From positions 1 to 15,013 of the forward strand of contig JALWRV010000309.1 in NCBI GenBank assembly GCA_027080545.1: a stretch of DNA of 15,013 nt. The letters are read 5' to 3'. Position numbers and translations under genes: made by a program. Positions 1-7,802 of the stretch are shown here, piece by piece. Within the stretch, counting starts at the first letter, position 1, and every line of letters begins with the position of its first letter. The notes under the pieces were generated by a model that was given only the letters and a program-made list of their open reading frames with translations, ran no database searches and was not told where the DNA came from. The stretch is from Parvularculaceae bacterium (GTDB lineage Bacteria; Pseudomonadota; Alphaproteobacteria; Caulobacterales; Parvularculaceae).

Positions 1-882
1 AATAGCCCGTTGCAAATGTTGGATGGTTTGATGTTGTCGCCGAAATAGTAGGAATAGAGAGAAAATGGCTGCCAACAGGGCGATATTGCCAAGGGCGTAG
101 GGAATCCATGCAGGCGGACGGTTATAGATGTCACGGGCAGGGCTTAATCCTACCACAAGCCGCCCATCATCCATGGGGCGCCACGCCATGCGGATTTTGC
201 CCTTGTGTCGTGCTCCGACAGCAGCCGCATCAACGATCAAATTGCCGCTGCGTGAAACATCCAACCCCTCTAGGGCCGATGGGCGCAAGCGATAGAGCCC
301 CCCCATATCGGTGCTGATATAGGAATCACGATTGGCTGAAAAATCGTAAAGGGCGGTGCGGGGACCAAGCAAAAAATGGGATAGGGTGCGTTTGGATTCG
401 ACAGTGCCAATATCGCTTCCCGTGGTAAGGGCGCGCATACGTTTGCTGTTCAGGGCATCGGCAGCATCCGTGACCAGCGTGGTGAGAATGGTTTGGGTCT
501 GGATGGTGCGCTCTTCTCCCACACGCAGGGCATTGGCAATGCTCAGGGCCATGACGAGGCCAATCAAGAGCCCACCCAACACAAGCAACATGCTATTATC
601 AATGGCGGCTTGTGAATGCGAACCAAAAAGCGCCCGCCATTTATGATTATGGGGTCGGCTATGATCATGGGATCGGTGATGAGAGGGCGCGGTTTTGGGC
701 GTAGCAGCAGGTCCCGTCGGGGAAATTTTTCCTCGACGTGTTTCACCCGGTTGGAATATCCCGGCGCCGGCTTTGCCCCTTTTGTCCGCCTTTCGGTGAT
801 CGGTCTGGTGATTAGCCCGATTGCCGGAAGAATGACGCGCAGAAGGGGTGAAAACAGGATCGTGCCGTTGCTGATCGCTCAT
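1..882 (-). CDS. Membrane sensor protein, probable histidine kinase N-terminus (partial)
   Basis: The minus-strand frame is open from an ATG at 882 to the left edge, giving 294 residues with no stop, so the C-terminal part lies outside the window. Two hydrophobic segments are visible, at about residues 98-117 (MLLVLGGLLIGLVMALS) and 259-280 (WIPYALGNIALLAAIFSLFL). They enclose a roughly 140-residue extracytoplasmic region containing LYDFSANRDSYISTDMG. After the second helix the chain begins a charged stretch (RRQHQTIQHLQRAI) that looks like the start of a linker to cytoplasmic domains. This is the usual layout of a membrane histidine kinase, and such a kinase beside pepN fits alphaproteobacteria, but no kinase domain can be seen. 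The first 95 residues are basic, Gly/Pro-rich and contain six His between residues 68 and 80. No strong ribosome binding site precedes the ATG at 882, so a later start near residue 98 is possible. Confidence 0.6.
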   Translation of the reverse strand, partial: MSDQQRHDPVFTPSARHSSGNRANHQTDHRKADKRGKAGAGIFQPGETRRGKISPTGPAATPKTAPSHHRSHDHSRPHNHKWRALFGSHSQAAIDNSMLLVLGGLLIGLVMALSIANALRVGEERTIQTQTILTTLVTDAADALNSKRMRALTTGSDIGTVESKRTLSHFLLGPRTALYDFSANRDSYISTDMGGLYRLRPSALEGLDVSRSGNLIVDAAAVGARHKGKIRMAWRPMDDGRLVVGLSPARDIYNRPPAWIPYALGNIALLAAIFSLFLLFRRQHQTIQHLQRAI

Positions 883-1018
883 GAACTGCCCATTTTTACC
901 TTTTGTTAAACATATTCCATTCGGGGGGGCGCTGTCACCCATTAAAGGGTTAACAGATCTCAGGGGTTTTCCACCGAACAATAGGGCAGACGTGGCAGAG
1001 TGGCAGAAATGGCGAGAA
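883..1018. other. Intergenic between pepN and sensor gene
   Basis: These 136 bases separate the pepN stop from the sensor gene start on the minus strand. Two TTAA tetramers, at 942-945 and 950-953, lie four bases apart. The spacing is not the seven expected of a full CtrA box (TTAA-N7-TTAA), so no site is claimed. No clear terminator is seen. Confidence 0.3.
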
Positions 1019-3637
1019 TTAGCCGTCCGGACCGATCAACCGCGCGGCCATCTCAAACAGGTTTTCCGATATGGGTTTGGCCTCATTGAGCTTGCGGAGT
1101 TGATCTTCCAGCAGGCTGCGGCGTTTTGGCTCCAATCGGTGCCAATTTTCCACGCTTCCCAATAGTCGCGAGGCGACTTGCGGGTTCACCGGATCAAGCT
1201 TTCGGATGGTTTGAAAGAACAAATCATAGCCCCCCCCATCTGCCCCATGAAAGGCGGTAAGATTTTCCATGGCGAGAACCCCGATAAGGGCACGCACCTT
1301 ATTGGGGTTCTTCAAATCAAAGGCATCATGGTCAAACAGAGCTCTTATATCGTCAATCGTGCCGCCCATGGCCTGCCAAGAGAGCCATTTATTGACCACC
1401 AGACTATCTTCTTGCCATTGGCTGTAAAACTCATCGAGCACAGACTGTCTTTCCGGCCTTTGCGACAGGGCGATGAGCAATGCTGCGGCGGCTTGATCGG
1501 TCATGTTGGTGGCGTTTTTGGCTTGGGCTAGACATAGATGGGTGGCCTCATCGCTTTCGTCGATCATCAATAGGGCCAGCGCACCATTGGCCAGTGCGCG
1601 TTTTCCAGCCTGCTCTGCATTGGGTGAATAGGCTGGGGCTTTATCAGCATTGGCGGTCAGGTTTTTATAGGTTTGGTATAGGGTTTGTTTCATCTGGGTC
1701 AGCAGGATGGTGCCCATTTTTTGTCGCGCCATATGAATGGCCTCGGGGTCAATCATTGTAACCGCCCGGGCAATATCGGATAGGCTGGGGCGTTTGAGCA
1801 TTTCTGCCTTGAAGGCCGGGTCAAGATCCGGATCTTGCAAGAGATGATCAAGTGTTTCGGCAAAGGCCGATTGGGCCTGTGCAGCATTTTCCATTTTCTG
1901 ATCACCGCAAAGATCGCGCAAAATATCCAAATGTAATTGCCAAGCGATCGACCATCGGTTGAACCCGTCTGTATCGTGACGGATGAGGTGTAGTTTTTCC
2001 GCGAGGCTTAACGGTTGGTCGAGAAGGATGGGGGCCGAAAACCCGCGATTGGCCGATATTACCGGCTTAGTGTCGAGACCGTTGAAGGAAAGGGTTTGGT
2101 GTTCCTCGGTCAACTCCCAAACTTGCTCTTGGTTGACGGCACCAGCCTCATCAATCAGGGCCAACCTTAGGGGAATATGGCGCGGTGGTTTTTCTGTTTG
2201 GTTGGGGGTGGGCTTGGTGTGTTGGGTGGCGGTGAGATGTAAGGTGCCATTGTCCCATTGTGTGCTGAGATGTACCTGCGGGGTACCGGCATCTGAATAC
2301 CAGCGGGCAAATTGGGTTAGGTCGCGCTTGCCCTTTTTCGCCATGGCATCGAGAAAATCGTCAACCGTGGCGGCTGATCCGTCATTTTTATCGAAATAAT
2401 AGTCGGTCGCGGCACGAAATTTTTCTGGCCCCAACAGAGTTTTCAACATCCGCACCAGTTCGGCCCCTTTTTCGTAGACAGTGGCCGTATAGAAATTGTC
2501 GATGGTGATAAATTGGTCGGGGCGTACGGGATGGGCGAGCGGGCCGGCATCTTCGGGGAATTGTCGCGCCCATAATTGGCGCACATCTTTGATGCGTTGC
2601 ACCGAGCGCTCACGCATATCTGCGGAAAATTCCTGATCGCGAAAAACCGTGAACCCTTCTTTGAGGCAGAGTTGAAACCAGTCCCGGCAGGTGACGCGAT
2701 TGCCAGACCAATTATGAAAATATTCATGGCCGACAATGGATTCGATGGTTGCAAAGTCGGCATCGGTGGCGGTGGTTTCTGAGGCCAGAACACAGGCAGC
2801 ATTGAATATGTTTAACCCCTTATTTTCCATGGCGCCAAAATTGAAATGATCAACCGCGACAATCATGAAAATATCAAGATCATATTCACGACCAAAAGCC
2901 TCTTCATCCCATCGCATCGAACGTTTCAGGGCATCGAGGGCATAATCAACCTTATGAATATTATGGGCTTGCACAAAAATTTTAAGAGTGACATCGCGCC
3001 CTGATTTAGTGGTGAACTGGTCTTGTTTATAAGCCAAATCACCGGCCACCAAAGCAAACAAATAGCAGGGTTTGGGGTGGGGGTCAGACCATTTGGCAAA
3101 ATGACGCCCCCCTTCAAGCAAACCGCTATCTACGGGGTTGCCATTGGCCAGCAGCACCGGGAATTGGGCAACATCGGCTTCAATGCGCACCTCATAGGTG
3201 GACAGCACATCTGGCCGATCCGGAAAAAAAGTGATCCGGCGAAACCCTTCTGCTTCACATTGGGTGCAGAACATGCCGTTGGAAAGATAAAGCCCCATCA
3301 AGGCGGTATTGGCTTCCGGGTTAATGGCAATCTCGGTCTCGAGAACAAAGACTTCCGGTACATGGTCAATGCGAAGGGCTTTTTCTTCAAGCACATAATC
3401 TTGTGCGGAAAGCGTTTCCCCATCCAGAGCAACCCTGAGCAAGTCCAGATGTTCTCCGTCAAGATGAAGCGGTGCCCCCTCGGGGGCTTGCCCGTTGCGT
3501 TTAATGTCCAGCTTGGCTTTTACAATGGTGCGCTTGGCCCCCAGCAGGAAGTCGAGAGCGACATGCTTCACCAGATAAGGAGGCGGCGTATAATCTTCGC
3601 GGCGGGTGACGGGCGGGGGGGTGTTTTCTGTACGCAT
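1019..3637 (-). CDS. pepN: Aminopeptidase N (M1 family metallopeptidase)
   Basis: This enzyme removes N-terminal residues from peptides in the cytoplasm, the last stage of peptide recycling. The M1 signature is complete: the substrate-binding GAMEN motif is at residues 268-272, the zinc motif HEYFH at 304-308, and the third zinc ligand Glu at 327 in LKEGFTVF. From the ATG at 3637 the protein is 872 residues, essentially the length of E. coli PepN (870). The frame stays open to a TTG at 3673, but the 12 extra residues do not look like the family's N-terminus, so the ATG was chosen. Neither start has a strong ribosome binding site. A small membrane-protein gene lies 123 bases upstream and a membrane sensor gene 136 bases downstream, both on the same strand, so loose co-transcription is possible. 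A long plus-strand frame inside it (3023-3739) is a shadow. Confidence 0.96.
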   Translation of the reverse strand: MRTENTPPPVTRREDYTPPPYLVKHVALDFLLGAKRTIVKAKLDIKRNGQAPEGAPLHLDGEHLDLLRVALDGETLSAQDYVLEEKALRIDHVPEVFVLETEIAINPEANTALMGLYLSNGMFCTQCEAEGFRRITFFPDRPDVLSTYEVRIEADVAQFPVLLANGNPVDSGLLEGGRHFAKWSDPHPKPCYLFALVAGDLAYKQDQFTTKSGRDVTLKIFVQAHNIHKVDYALDALKRSMRWDEEAFGREYDLDIFMIVAVDHFNFGAMENKGLNIFNAACVLASETTATDADFATIESIVGHEYFHNWSGNRVTCRDWFQLCLKEGFTVFRDQEFSADMRERSVQRIKDVRQLWARQFPEDAGPLAHPVRPDQFITIDNFYTATVYEKGAELVRMLKTLLGPEKFRAATDYYFDKNDGSAATVDDFLDAMAKKGKRDLTQFARWYSDAGTPQVHLSTQWDNGTLHLTATQHTKPTPNQTEKPPRHIPLRLALIDEAGAVNQEQVWELTEEHQTLSFNGLDTKPVISANRGFSAPILLDQPLSLAEKLHLIRHDTDGFNRWSIAWQLHLDILRDLCGDQKMENAAQAQSAFAETLDHLLQDPDLDPAFKAEMLKRPSLSDIARAVTMIDPEAIHMARQKMGTILLTQMKQTLYQTYKNLTANADKAPAYSPNAEQAGKRALANGALALLMIDESDEATHLCLAQAKNATNMTDQAAAALLIALSQRPERQSVLDEFYSQWQEDSLVVNKWLSWQAMGGTIDDIRALFDHDAFDLKNPNKVRALIGVLAMENLTAFHGADGGGYDLFFQTIRKLDPVNPQVASRLLGSVENWHRLEPKRRSLLEDQLRKLNEAKPISENLFEMAARLIGPDG

Positions 3638-3760
3638 GAGAAGGATATGCAGCCCCCCATGGGGGTTGGTCAAGTCAGCCGATGCGATGGCAAAAGGCTG
3701 AACATGGTGCCCAGCCTCTTGCCCATGGTTTCGGGATAGAAATTCGCCTCGTCCGAAGGG

Positions 3761-4114
3761 CTAAAACGCCCAAGAACCGGGATTGGCAATAGGCTCGCCT
3801 TTGGATAGGGCCTGCATGCCTTTGACCGTGCGCACAATATACCAAACGAGGGTCACCAGCGCGGTTAAAATGCCAATAACGACCACCATCAGCACCACGG
3901 AAATGAGCGCATAAAGAATGCTCTTCCAGAAGATGTTGATTTGATTGTTATAATGGCTGACTAGCCATTCGGGGGCATCATCCTTGCCGAGATAGGCCAT
4001 GATGACCCCGATGATTGAGGTCGGCAGACCAATGATGGAGACGAGATAAAGAATATAGATGAGGTTGGCATTCCCCTTTTCCTTGGGGTTTACCGAAATC
4101 GGGTTATCGCTCAT
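3761..4114 (-). CDS. Small integral membrane protein, DUF4870-like
   Basis: A 117-residue membrane protein of unknown function. Three hydrophobic segments are visible: about residues 17-41 (LIYILYLVSIIGLP and on), then two joined by a short turn between about 60 and 97 (ISVVLMVVVIGILT then LVWYIVRTVKG). The conserved-looking connecting piece is APEWLVSHYNNQI and the end is GEPIANPGSWAF. This pattern of a soluble PEWL-SHY loop and a final VKG/GEPI-NP tail resembles small proteins annotated as DUF4870 in proteobacteria; this is recall, not a search. The ATG at 4114 was chosen because AGGAG lies 11 bases upstream. An in-frame GTG at 4147 is less likely. The gene is divergent from scoAB and sits 123 bases upstream of pepN on the same strand. 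Confidence 0.8.
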   Translation of the reverse strand: MSDNPISVNPKEKGNANLIYILYLVSIIGLPTSIIGVIMAYLGKDDAPEWLVSHYNNQINIFWKSILYALISVVLMVVVIGILTALVTLVWYIVRTVKGMQALSKGEPIANPGSWAF

Positions 4115-4410
4115 GGCAATGATTTCTCCTGTTTCTGGCAACCCCACCAGTGGAGCTTCCGCCTCTTTAATGTGAGCGTGTTTTTAGGGAAAACCAAGAT
4201 TGAATGATCGGTTTTGGAAAATAGTCAGTAGATATTAGCGATAAATGTCGCAAGCCCCTTATATATTAGCGAAAATCTCTAATATTGCTTTGAGCTGCTT
4301 CCGGTCTTTTCGCCATTCCTTGGGTCAAAACCCAACCGTTCGGGGAAAAATCTTTCTTGGAAAAGAGGCTTTTGGCAGCGTAAGAGAGGGTGACTAAGGG
4401 AGGTCTCTGC
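4115..4410. promoter_or_regulatory. Divergent regulatory region with dyad and repeated half-site
   Basis: This is the 296-base space between the minus-strand membrane-protein gene and scoA. The element ATATTAGCGA occurs at 4232-4241 and again at 4263-4272, 31 bases apart start to start. The second copy is followed by the inverted half-site CTAATAT at 4279-4285, so ATATTAG and CTAATAT form a 7-base dyad with a 9-base spacer. Two copies in direct orientation plus one inverted copy in AT-rich promoter DNA looks like an operator for a dimeric regulator. The regulator is not in the window. No hexamer pair was clear enough to call the promoter itself. A ribosome binding site GGGAGG at about 4398-4403 serves the ATG at 4411. 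Confidence 0.4.
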
Positions 4411-5118
4411 ATGAGCAAGATTTATGAGTCCGCTGAGGCGGCGCTGGAAGGGCTGACATTTGATGGCATGACCGTGATGTCCGGCGGGTTCGGCCTGTGT
4501 GGCATACCGGAAAATCTGATTGTCGCCTTGCGCGATAGCGGCGTCAAAGAGCTGACCGCCATTTCCAATAATGCCGGGGTAGATGATTTTGGTCTCGGTC
4601 TTTTGTTGCAAACTCGCCAGATTAAAAAAATGGTCTCGTCCTATGTGGGCGAGAACGCAACTTTTGAAAAACAATTTTTGGGCGGGGAGCTAGAGTTGGA
4701 ATTTAACCCCCAAGGCACTTTGGCCGAACGCATTCGTGCAGGCGGGGCGGGCATTCCTGGCTTTTATACTAAAACCGGTGTCGGCACGTTAATCGCGGAA
4801 GGCAAGGAAGAAAAAACCTTCGATGGTGAAACCTATATTTTAGAAACCGGCCTAAAGGCAGATCTATCATTGGTCAAAGCCTGGAAGGGCGACAGCCAAG
4901 GCAATCTCATCTATCGCAAAACCGCCCGCAATTTTAATCCGATGATGGCCACCGCCGGTAAGATAACCGTGGCTGAGGTCGAAGAGCTGGTGGAGGTAGG
5001 GGAGCTTGACCCGGATAATATCCACACGCCGGGCATTTATGTGCAACGCATCGTCAAAGGTAATTTTGAAAAACGTATTGAGCAACGCACCATTCGCGAA
5101 AAGGGGGCCGCGTCATGA
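4411..5118 (+). CDS. scoA: Succinyl-CoA:3-ketoacid CoA-transferase subunit A
   Basis: Subunit A of the enzyme that moves CoA from succinyl-CoA to acetoacetate, giving acetoacetyl-CoA and succinate. It allows use or disposal of ketone bodies and links to poly-hydroxybutyrate turnover. The 235-residue protein has the CoA-transferase family I glycine motif GGFGLCGIPENLI at residues 25-37 and the usual GGAGIPGFYTKTGVGTLIAEGK region. The form GLCGIPENLI favours the succinyl-CoA:3-ketoacid type over the 3-oxoadipate type (PcaI), although the two families are related. The start is the ATG at 4411, with GGGAGG about seven bases upstream; an in-frame GTG at 4390 would add seven residues that include that binding site. 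It overlaps the start of subunit B by ATGA, indicating translational coupling. Confidence 0.93.
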   Translation: MSKIYESAEAALEGLTFDGMTVMSGGFGLCGIPENLIVALRDSGVKELTAISNNAGVDDFGLGLLLQTRQIKKMVSSYVGENATFEKQFLGGELELEFNPQGTLAERIRAGGAGIPGFYTKTGVGTLIAEGKEEKTFDGETYILETGLKADLSLVKAWKGDSQGNLIYRKTARNFNPMMATAGKITVAEVEELVEVGELDPDNIHTPGIYVQRIVKGNFEKRIEQRTIREKGAAS

Positions 5119-5765
5119 ATGATAAAATTTCAGGCTGGAGCCGCAATCAAATGGCCGAACGGGCCGCACAAGAATTACAAGACGGGTTTTATGTCAATCT
5201 CGGTATAGGTATTCCGACCTTGGTGGCAAACTATATTCCCGATACGGTGGATGTAACCTTGCAATCGGAAAATGGTATGCTCGGCATGGGGCCCTTTCCT
5301 TATGAGGATGAGGTAGACGCTGATCTCATCAATGCGGGCAAGCAGACAATTACCGAATTGCGCCGCACCTCATATTTTTCGTCTGCCGACAGTTTTGCCA
5401 TGATCCGGGGCGGTCATATTGACTTGTCCATTCTTGGTGCCATGGAGGTTTCCCAAGAGGGGGATCTCGCCAATTGGATGATCCCCGGCAAAATGGTCAA
5501 AGGCATGGGTGGGGCGATGGATTTGGTGGCCGGGGTCAAGCGTGTTGTGGTGGTGATGGATCATGCGTCCAAAAAAGGCGCTCCGAAATTGCTGAAAAAA
5601 TGTTCCTTGCCTTTAACCGGTGTCGGGGTGGTTGATCGCATCATCACCAATTTCGGCGTGTTTGATGTGATCGAGGGTGAGGGTAAGCTAAAAGTTTCTG
5701 AACTCGCCCCGGGCATATCGCTGGACGACGTAAAAGCAAAAACCGAAGCGGCCTTGATTGCATAG
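5115..5765 (+). CDS. scoB: Succinyl-CoA:3-ketoacid CoA-transferase subunit B
   Basis: Subunit B carries the catalytic glutamate that becomes the CoA thioester during transfer. The 216-residue protein shows the family motif SENGMLGMGPFP, with the likely nucleophile at Glu52. It also has the NLGIGIPTLVANYIP region near residues 28-42 and the GGAMDLV...KRVVVVMDH stretch typical of the beta subunit. Its ATG overlaps the stop of scoA (ATGA), and its length matches the partner subunit of stand-alone bacterial enzymes. Its TAG stop lies one base from the stop of the convergent minus-strand gene at 5767, with no terminator hairpin between them, so the two transcripts probably overlap at their 3' ends. 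Confidence 0.94.
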   Translation: MNDKISGWSRNQMAERAAQELQDGFYVNLGIGIPTLVANYIPDTVDVTLQSENGMLGMGPFPYEDEVDADLINAGKQTITELRRTSYFSSADSFAMIRGGHIDLSILGAMEVSQEGDLANWMIPGKMVKGMGGAMDLVAGVKRVVVVMDHASKKGAPKLLKKCSLPLTGVGVVDRIITNFGVFDVIEGEGKLKVSELAPGISLDDVKAKTEAALIA

Positions 5766-5766
5766 T

Positions 5767-6312
5767 TTATTGGCTAAAGTTGATAAGCGCTGCTTTATGC
5801 TGCTTGGCTTCTTCTACATAATGGGCGGCCCCCATAAGTGCCATCTTGTCTTCGCCTTCGCGTAAATCGCGTAATTTGCGCGCGGGTAACCCGCCCCACA
5901 TTTCGCCTTTAGGGATGCGCTTTTTGGGGGCGACGAAAGCCCCGGCGGCGAGAAAACTGCCCCCCTCGACCACAGCCCCGTCCAACACGGTGGCCCCCAT
6001 GCCCACAAAGCCTTGATCCTCAATGGTACAGCCATGCAGCATACAGCGATGGCCAATAAGAACATGCGCGCCAATAAGGGCCGGGGTGCCGCCAAGAGAA
6101 GGCTCATCCACATGAATGATGGTGCCATCCTGCACATTGGAATGGGCCCCGATGCGAATAGCGTTGGTATCGCCGCGCAAGACACACCCATACCAGACAG
6201 AGGCGTTCTCATCGATTTCTACATCCCCGATGATCACCGCTCCCGGGGCGATAAAAGCGCTGTCGTGAATTTTCGGCTGCTTGCCGTGAAAAGGCAGGAT
6301 GAGCGGTTGCAT
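5767..6312 (-). CDS. Gamma-carbonic-anhydrase-like protein (YrdA/PaaY type)
   Basis: A 181-residue left-handed beta-helix protein of the gamma-class carbonic anhydrase family. Repeating hexapeptide-type turns run from about residue 15 to 145 (for example FIAPGAVIIGDVEI and ASVWYGCVLRGDTNAI). The three expected zinc-binding His are present: His67 in TIIHVD, then His88 and His93 in IGHRCMLHG. The C-terminal MWGGLPARKLRDL is also a family hallmark. Activity is not certain: many relatives in this YrdA/CaiE/PaaY group have no proven carbonic anhydrase activity, and some are thioesterases or of unknown role. The ATG at 6312 lies four bases after the stop of the upstream gene, so the two are almost certainly co-transcribed. 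An earlier in-frame start at 6366 would place the N-terminus inside that gene and is not favoured. Confidence 0.9.
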   Translation of the reverse strand: MQPLILPFHGKQPKIHDSAFIAPGAVIIGDVEIDENASVWYGCVLRGDTNAIRIGAHSNVQDGTIIHVDEPSLGGTPALIGAHVLIGHRCMLHGCTIEDQGFVGMGATVLDGAVVEGGSFLAAGAFVAPKKRIPKGEMWGGLPARKLRDLREGEDKMALMGAAHYVEEAKQHKAALINFSQ

Positions 6313-6316
6313 GGGC

Positions 6317-6877
6317 TTATTTCTCTTGTTCCAGACGCGCTTGAAAACGGTTGATAATGGCCTCAATTTCCTGCGCTTCTAATTGCAATCTTGTTTGGGC
6401 GGTGCGGGTAAATTCCCAAGGTAAAGCCAGCCTGTCGGGGTTGGGACCAATGGTGATAAGCACATAGGCGCTTTTGATCTCTGTGGCTCTTTTGTTTTCG
6501 GTCTTGGGGGGGGTAAAGCGCCAGCGACGCGGCGCGGTTCGACAGGCACCGACAAATTTGCCTGCACGGGGTTCAGCATTCAGCACATAAATATTACGGG
6601 CTCGCCCATATTGGTCGATATCGAACATTATTTCGCAATAGCCCGTGCGACGACCGACAATCGAGCGGTTAAAACTGATCCGCTCTATGCAGCTATAGGT
6701 TGGGCTTGGCCCATTATTGAACTGAAAGCAGCCTTGCCCAATGTCGATTTGGGGGGCTAGTGCCAATTGTCTGGTGGTCGTCGGGCCATTTTGAGCCAAC
6801 GCTTGGGACGCCAGCATCAGGGCGAGCAAAGCGACCCACAATAAGACAGAAGGCAAGGAACGCAAAGGTGAGAGCAT
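6317..6877 (-). CDS. Secreted protein with TonB C-terminal-like domain
   Basis: A 186-residue protein with a clear Sec signal peptide: a hydrophobic core at about residues 10-24, then ALA before Gln29. The mature part resembles a TonB C-terminal domain. At residues 79-100 it has GYCEIMFDIDQYGRARNIYV, and the segment ends in RRWRFTPP, matching the usual pattern of a strand, D-x-x-G turn, strand and final W-R-F-x-P. It has no membrane anchor and no proline-rich spanner, so it is not a working TonB; it is more likely a periplasmic protein with this fold. Four Cys (50, 63, 81, 112) could form two disulphides. The last 30 residues look helical and charged. It is the first gene of a pair with the gamma-carbonic-anhydrase-like gene. 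No strong ribosome binding site precedes the ATG at 6877. Confidence 0.78.
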   Translation of the reverse strand: MLSPLRSLPSVLLWVALLALMLASQALAQNGPTTTRQLALAPQIDIGQGCFQFNNGPSPTYSCIERISFNRSIVGRRTGYCEIMFDIDQYGRARNIYVLNAEPRAGKFVGACRTAPRRWRFTPPKTENKRATEIKSAYVLITIGPNPDRLALPWEFTRTAQTRLQLEAQEIEAIINRFQARLEQEK

Positions 6878-6948
6878 ATTCGATCCGCATTTCAGCCGGA
6901 GCGATACCCCCAGCCGGTTAACTTTCTTGGTGACTAATTCCCGTGCCT

Positions 6949-6978
6949 ATAATGGCGTCACACCCCCATATCCGTCAA
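6949..6978 (-). promoter_or_regulatory. Candidate sigma-70 promoter for the 6877-5767 gene pair
   Basis: On the minus strand, TTGACG (6978-6973) and CATTAT (6954-6949) are separated by 18 bases. The -35 matches TTGACA at five of six positions and the -10 matches TATAAT at four of six. The predicted start near 6942 gives a leader of about 65 bases before the ATG at 6877. The call rests on this hexamer match alone. Confidence 0.35.
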
Positions 6979-7056
6979 TGAAGACAATCACGCTCAAGAC
7001 AATTGTCGGTCAAGATAATGATGCCCAAGACGGCTATGGGGGTGCTTTATGGGTCG

Positions 7057-7077
7057 CGAGGGGGAATTATCCCCTCG
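7057..7077 (-). terminator. Possible terminator hairpin after the lipoprotein gene
   Basis: CGAGGGG (7057-7063) pairs perfectly with CCCCTCG (7071-7077) around a 7-base loop. It begins seven bases past the stop of the minus-strand lipoprotein gene (7084). It lacks a following T tract on either strand, so it may be a transcript-end stabiliser rather than a true intrinsic terminator. Confidence 0.35.
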
Positions 7078-7083
7078 ATTGCG

Positions 7084-7596
7084 CTATGGGGCGCTATCAC
7101 CTTCTTCTTTGTCTGCGCTGTCCGGATCATTTGTTTTGTCGTTCCATTCGTAAATGCGCCGCACCGGGCAGGATTCAATTCCCATACCGCCGGCATTATC
7201 GACAAAAAATACGGAATCCGAGACCAGCAAATAATCGCCACGACGCAGGCAAGAGGAATTTGAATCAACCTTTATCGCTTGTGCCCGAGACAGGTTGGTG
7301 CAGATGCCGGTCAACTCTACCAGAAATTTGCTGGACACATTTTTGCGCAACACCACATGCTTTTTATCGATCACATCAAACCCGTTGATGGATCCGGTAA
7401 AGCAGAGTTGTCCCACCTCTTTGCCTTGGCGCGGATCCGGCTTGGCCGTGGCTTCATCCTTGGCCGTGGCGGCAGGGGTTTCGCAGGCGGCCAAGAGCAG
7501 ACCGGTCACAAGAACCGTTCCAAGCAGCCATAGGCGGTGGGGCTTTGTGTTTTGCCCATTTATTTTGGTGATTTGGGGGCGTGATGTTTGGGTCAT
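7084..7596 (-). CDS. Lipoprotein of unknown function, DUF6491-like
   Basis: A 170-residue predicted lipoprotein. A basic N-terminus is followed by a hydrophobic stretch and the lipobox LLAAC, which places the lipidated Cys at 38. The residue after it is Glu, not Asp, so outer-membrane sorting is expected by analogy with the enterobacterial rule. The mature part has GQLCFTGSINGFDVIDKKHV, then TGICTNL, SSCLRRGDYLL and ESCPVRRIYEW, with four cysteines that could form disulphides. The opening C-F-T-G-S-I-N-G-F and the ordered cysteines resemble proteobacterial proteins grouped as DUF6491; this is recall, not a search. The tail is acidic (DKTNDPDSADKEEGD). AGGAG stands 10 bases before the ATG. The gene is divergent from the ABC ATPase gene. 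Confidence 0.82.
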   Translation of the reverse strand: MTQTSRPQITKINGQNTKPHRLWLLGTVLVTGLLLAACETPAATAKDEATAKPDPRQGKEVGQLCFTGSINGFDVIDKKHVVLRKNVSSKFLVELTGICTNLSRAQAIKVDSNSSCLRRGDYLLVSDSVFFVDNAGGMGIESCPVRRIYEWNDKTNDPDSADKEEGDSAP

Positions 7597-7802
7597 AGCC
7601 TGTTCTCCTCATTTGGTGTGTCTACGCCATCTAAATCCCCTCAGCTTTTTCATATTGGACTAAAGTCGCGAGGAAAGCCAGTATTTTAGGGGAAACCTGC
7701 CTTTATTTTGTCGAAGATTTTAGGCAAGGTGCAGCCTCTTTTCCCAAATCGGCGCAAGGCTGAGTGATTGGGGATAAATTGTTGCAAGCGTGTAAAAAAT
7801 AT

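Noticed and set aside
942..954. A CtrA-like pair of TTAA tetramers upstream of the sensor gene.
   Set aside because: The tetramers are four bases apart rather than seven, and TTAA is common by chance.
3023..3739. A 238-codon plus-strand frame.
   Set aside because: It is antisense to pepN, whose M1 motifs fix the real frame; the translation has no recognisable features.
6927..7388. A 153-codon plus-strand frame.
   Set aside because: It overlaps the lipoprotein gene in antisense and its translation is rich in Cys, His and Arg in the way of a shadow frame. The minus-strand gene has a lipobox and a good ribosome binding site.
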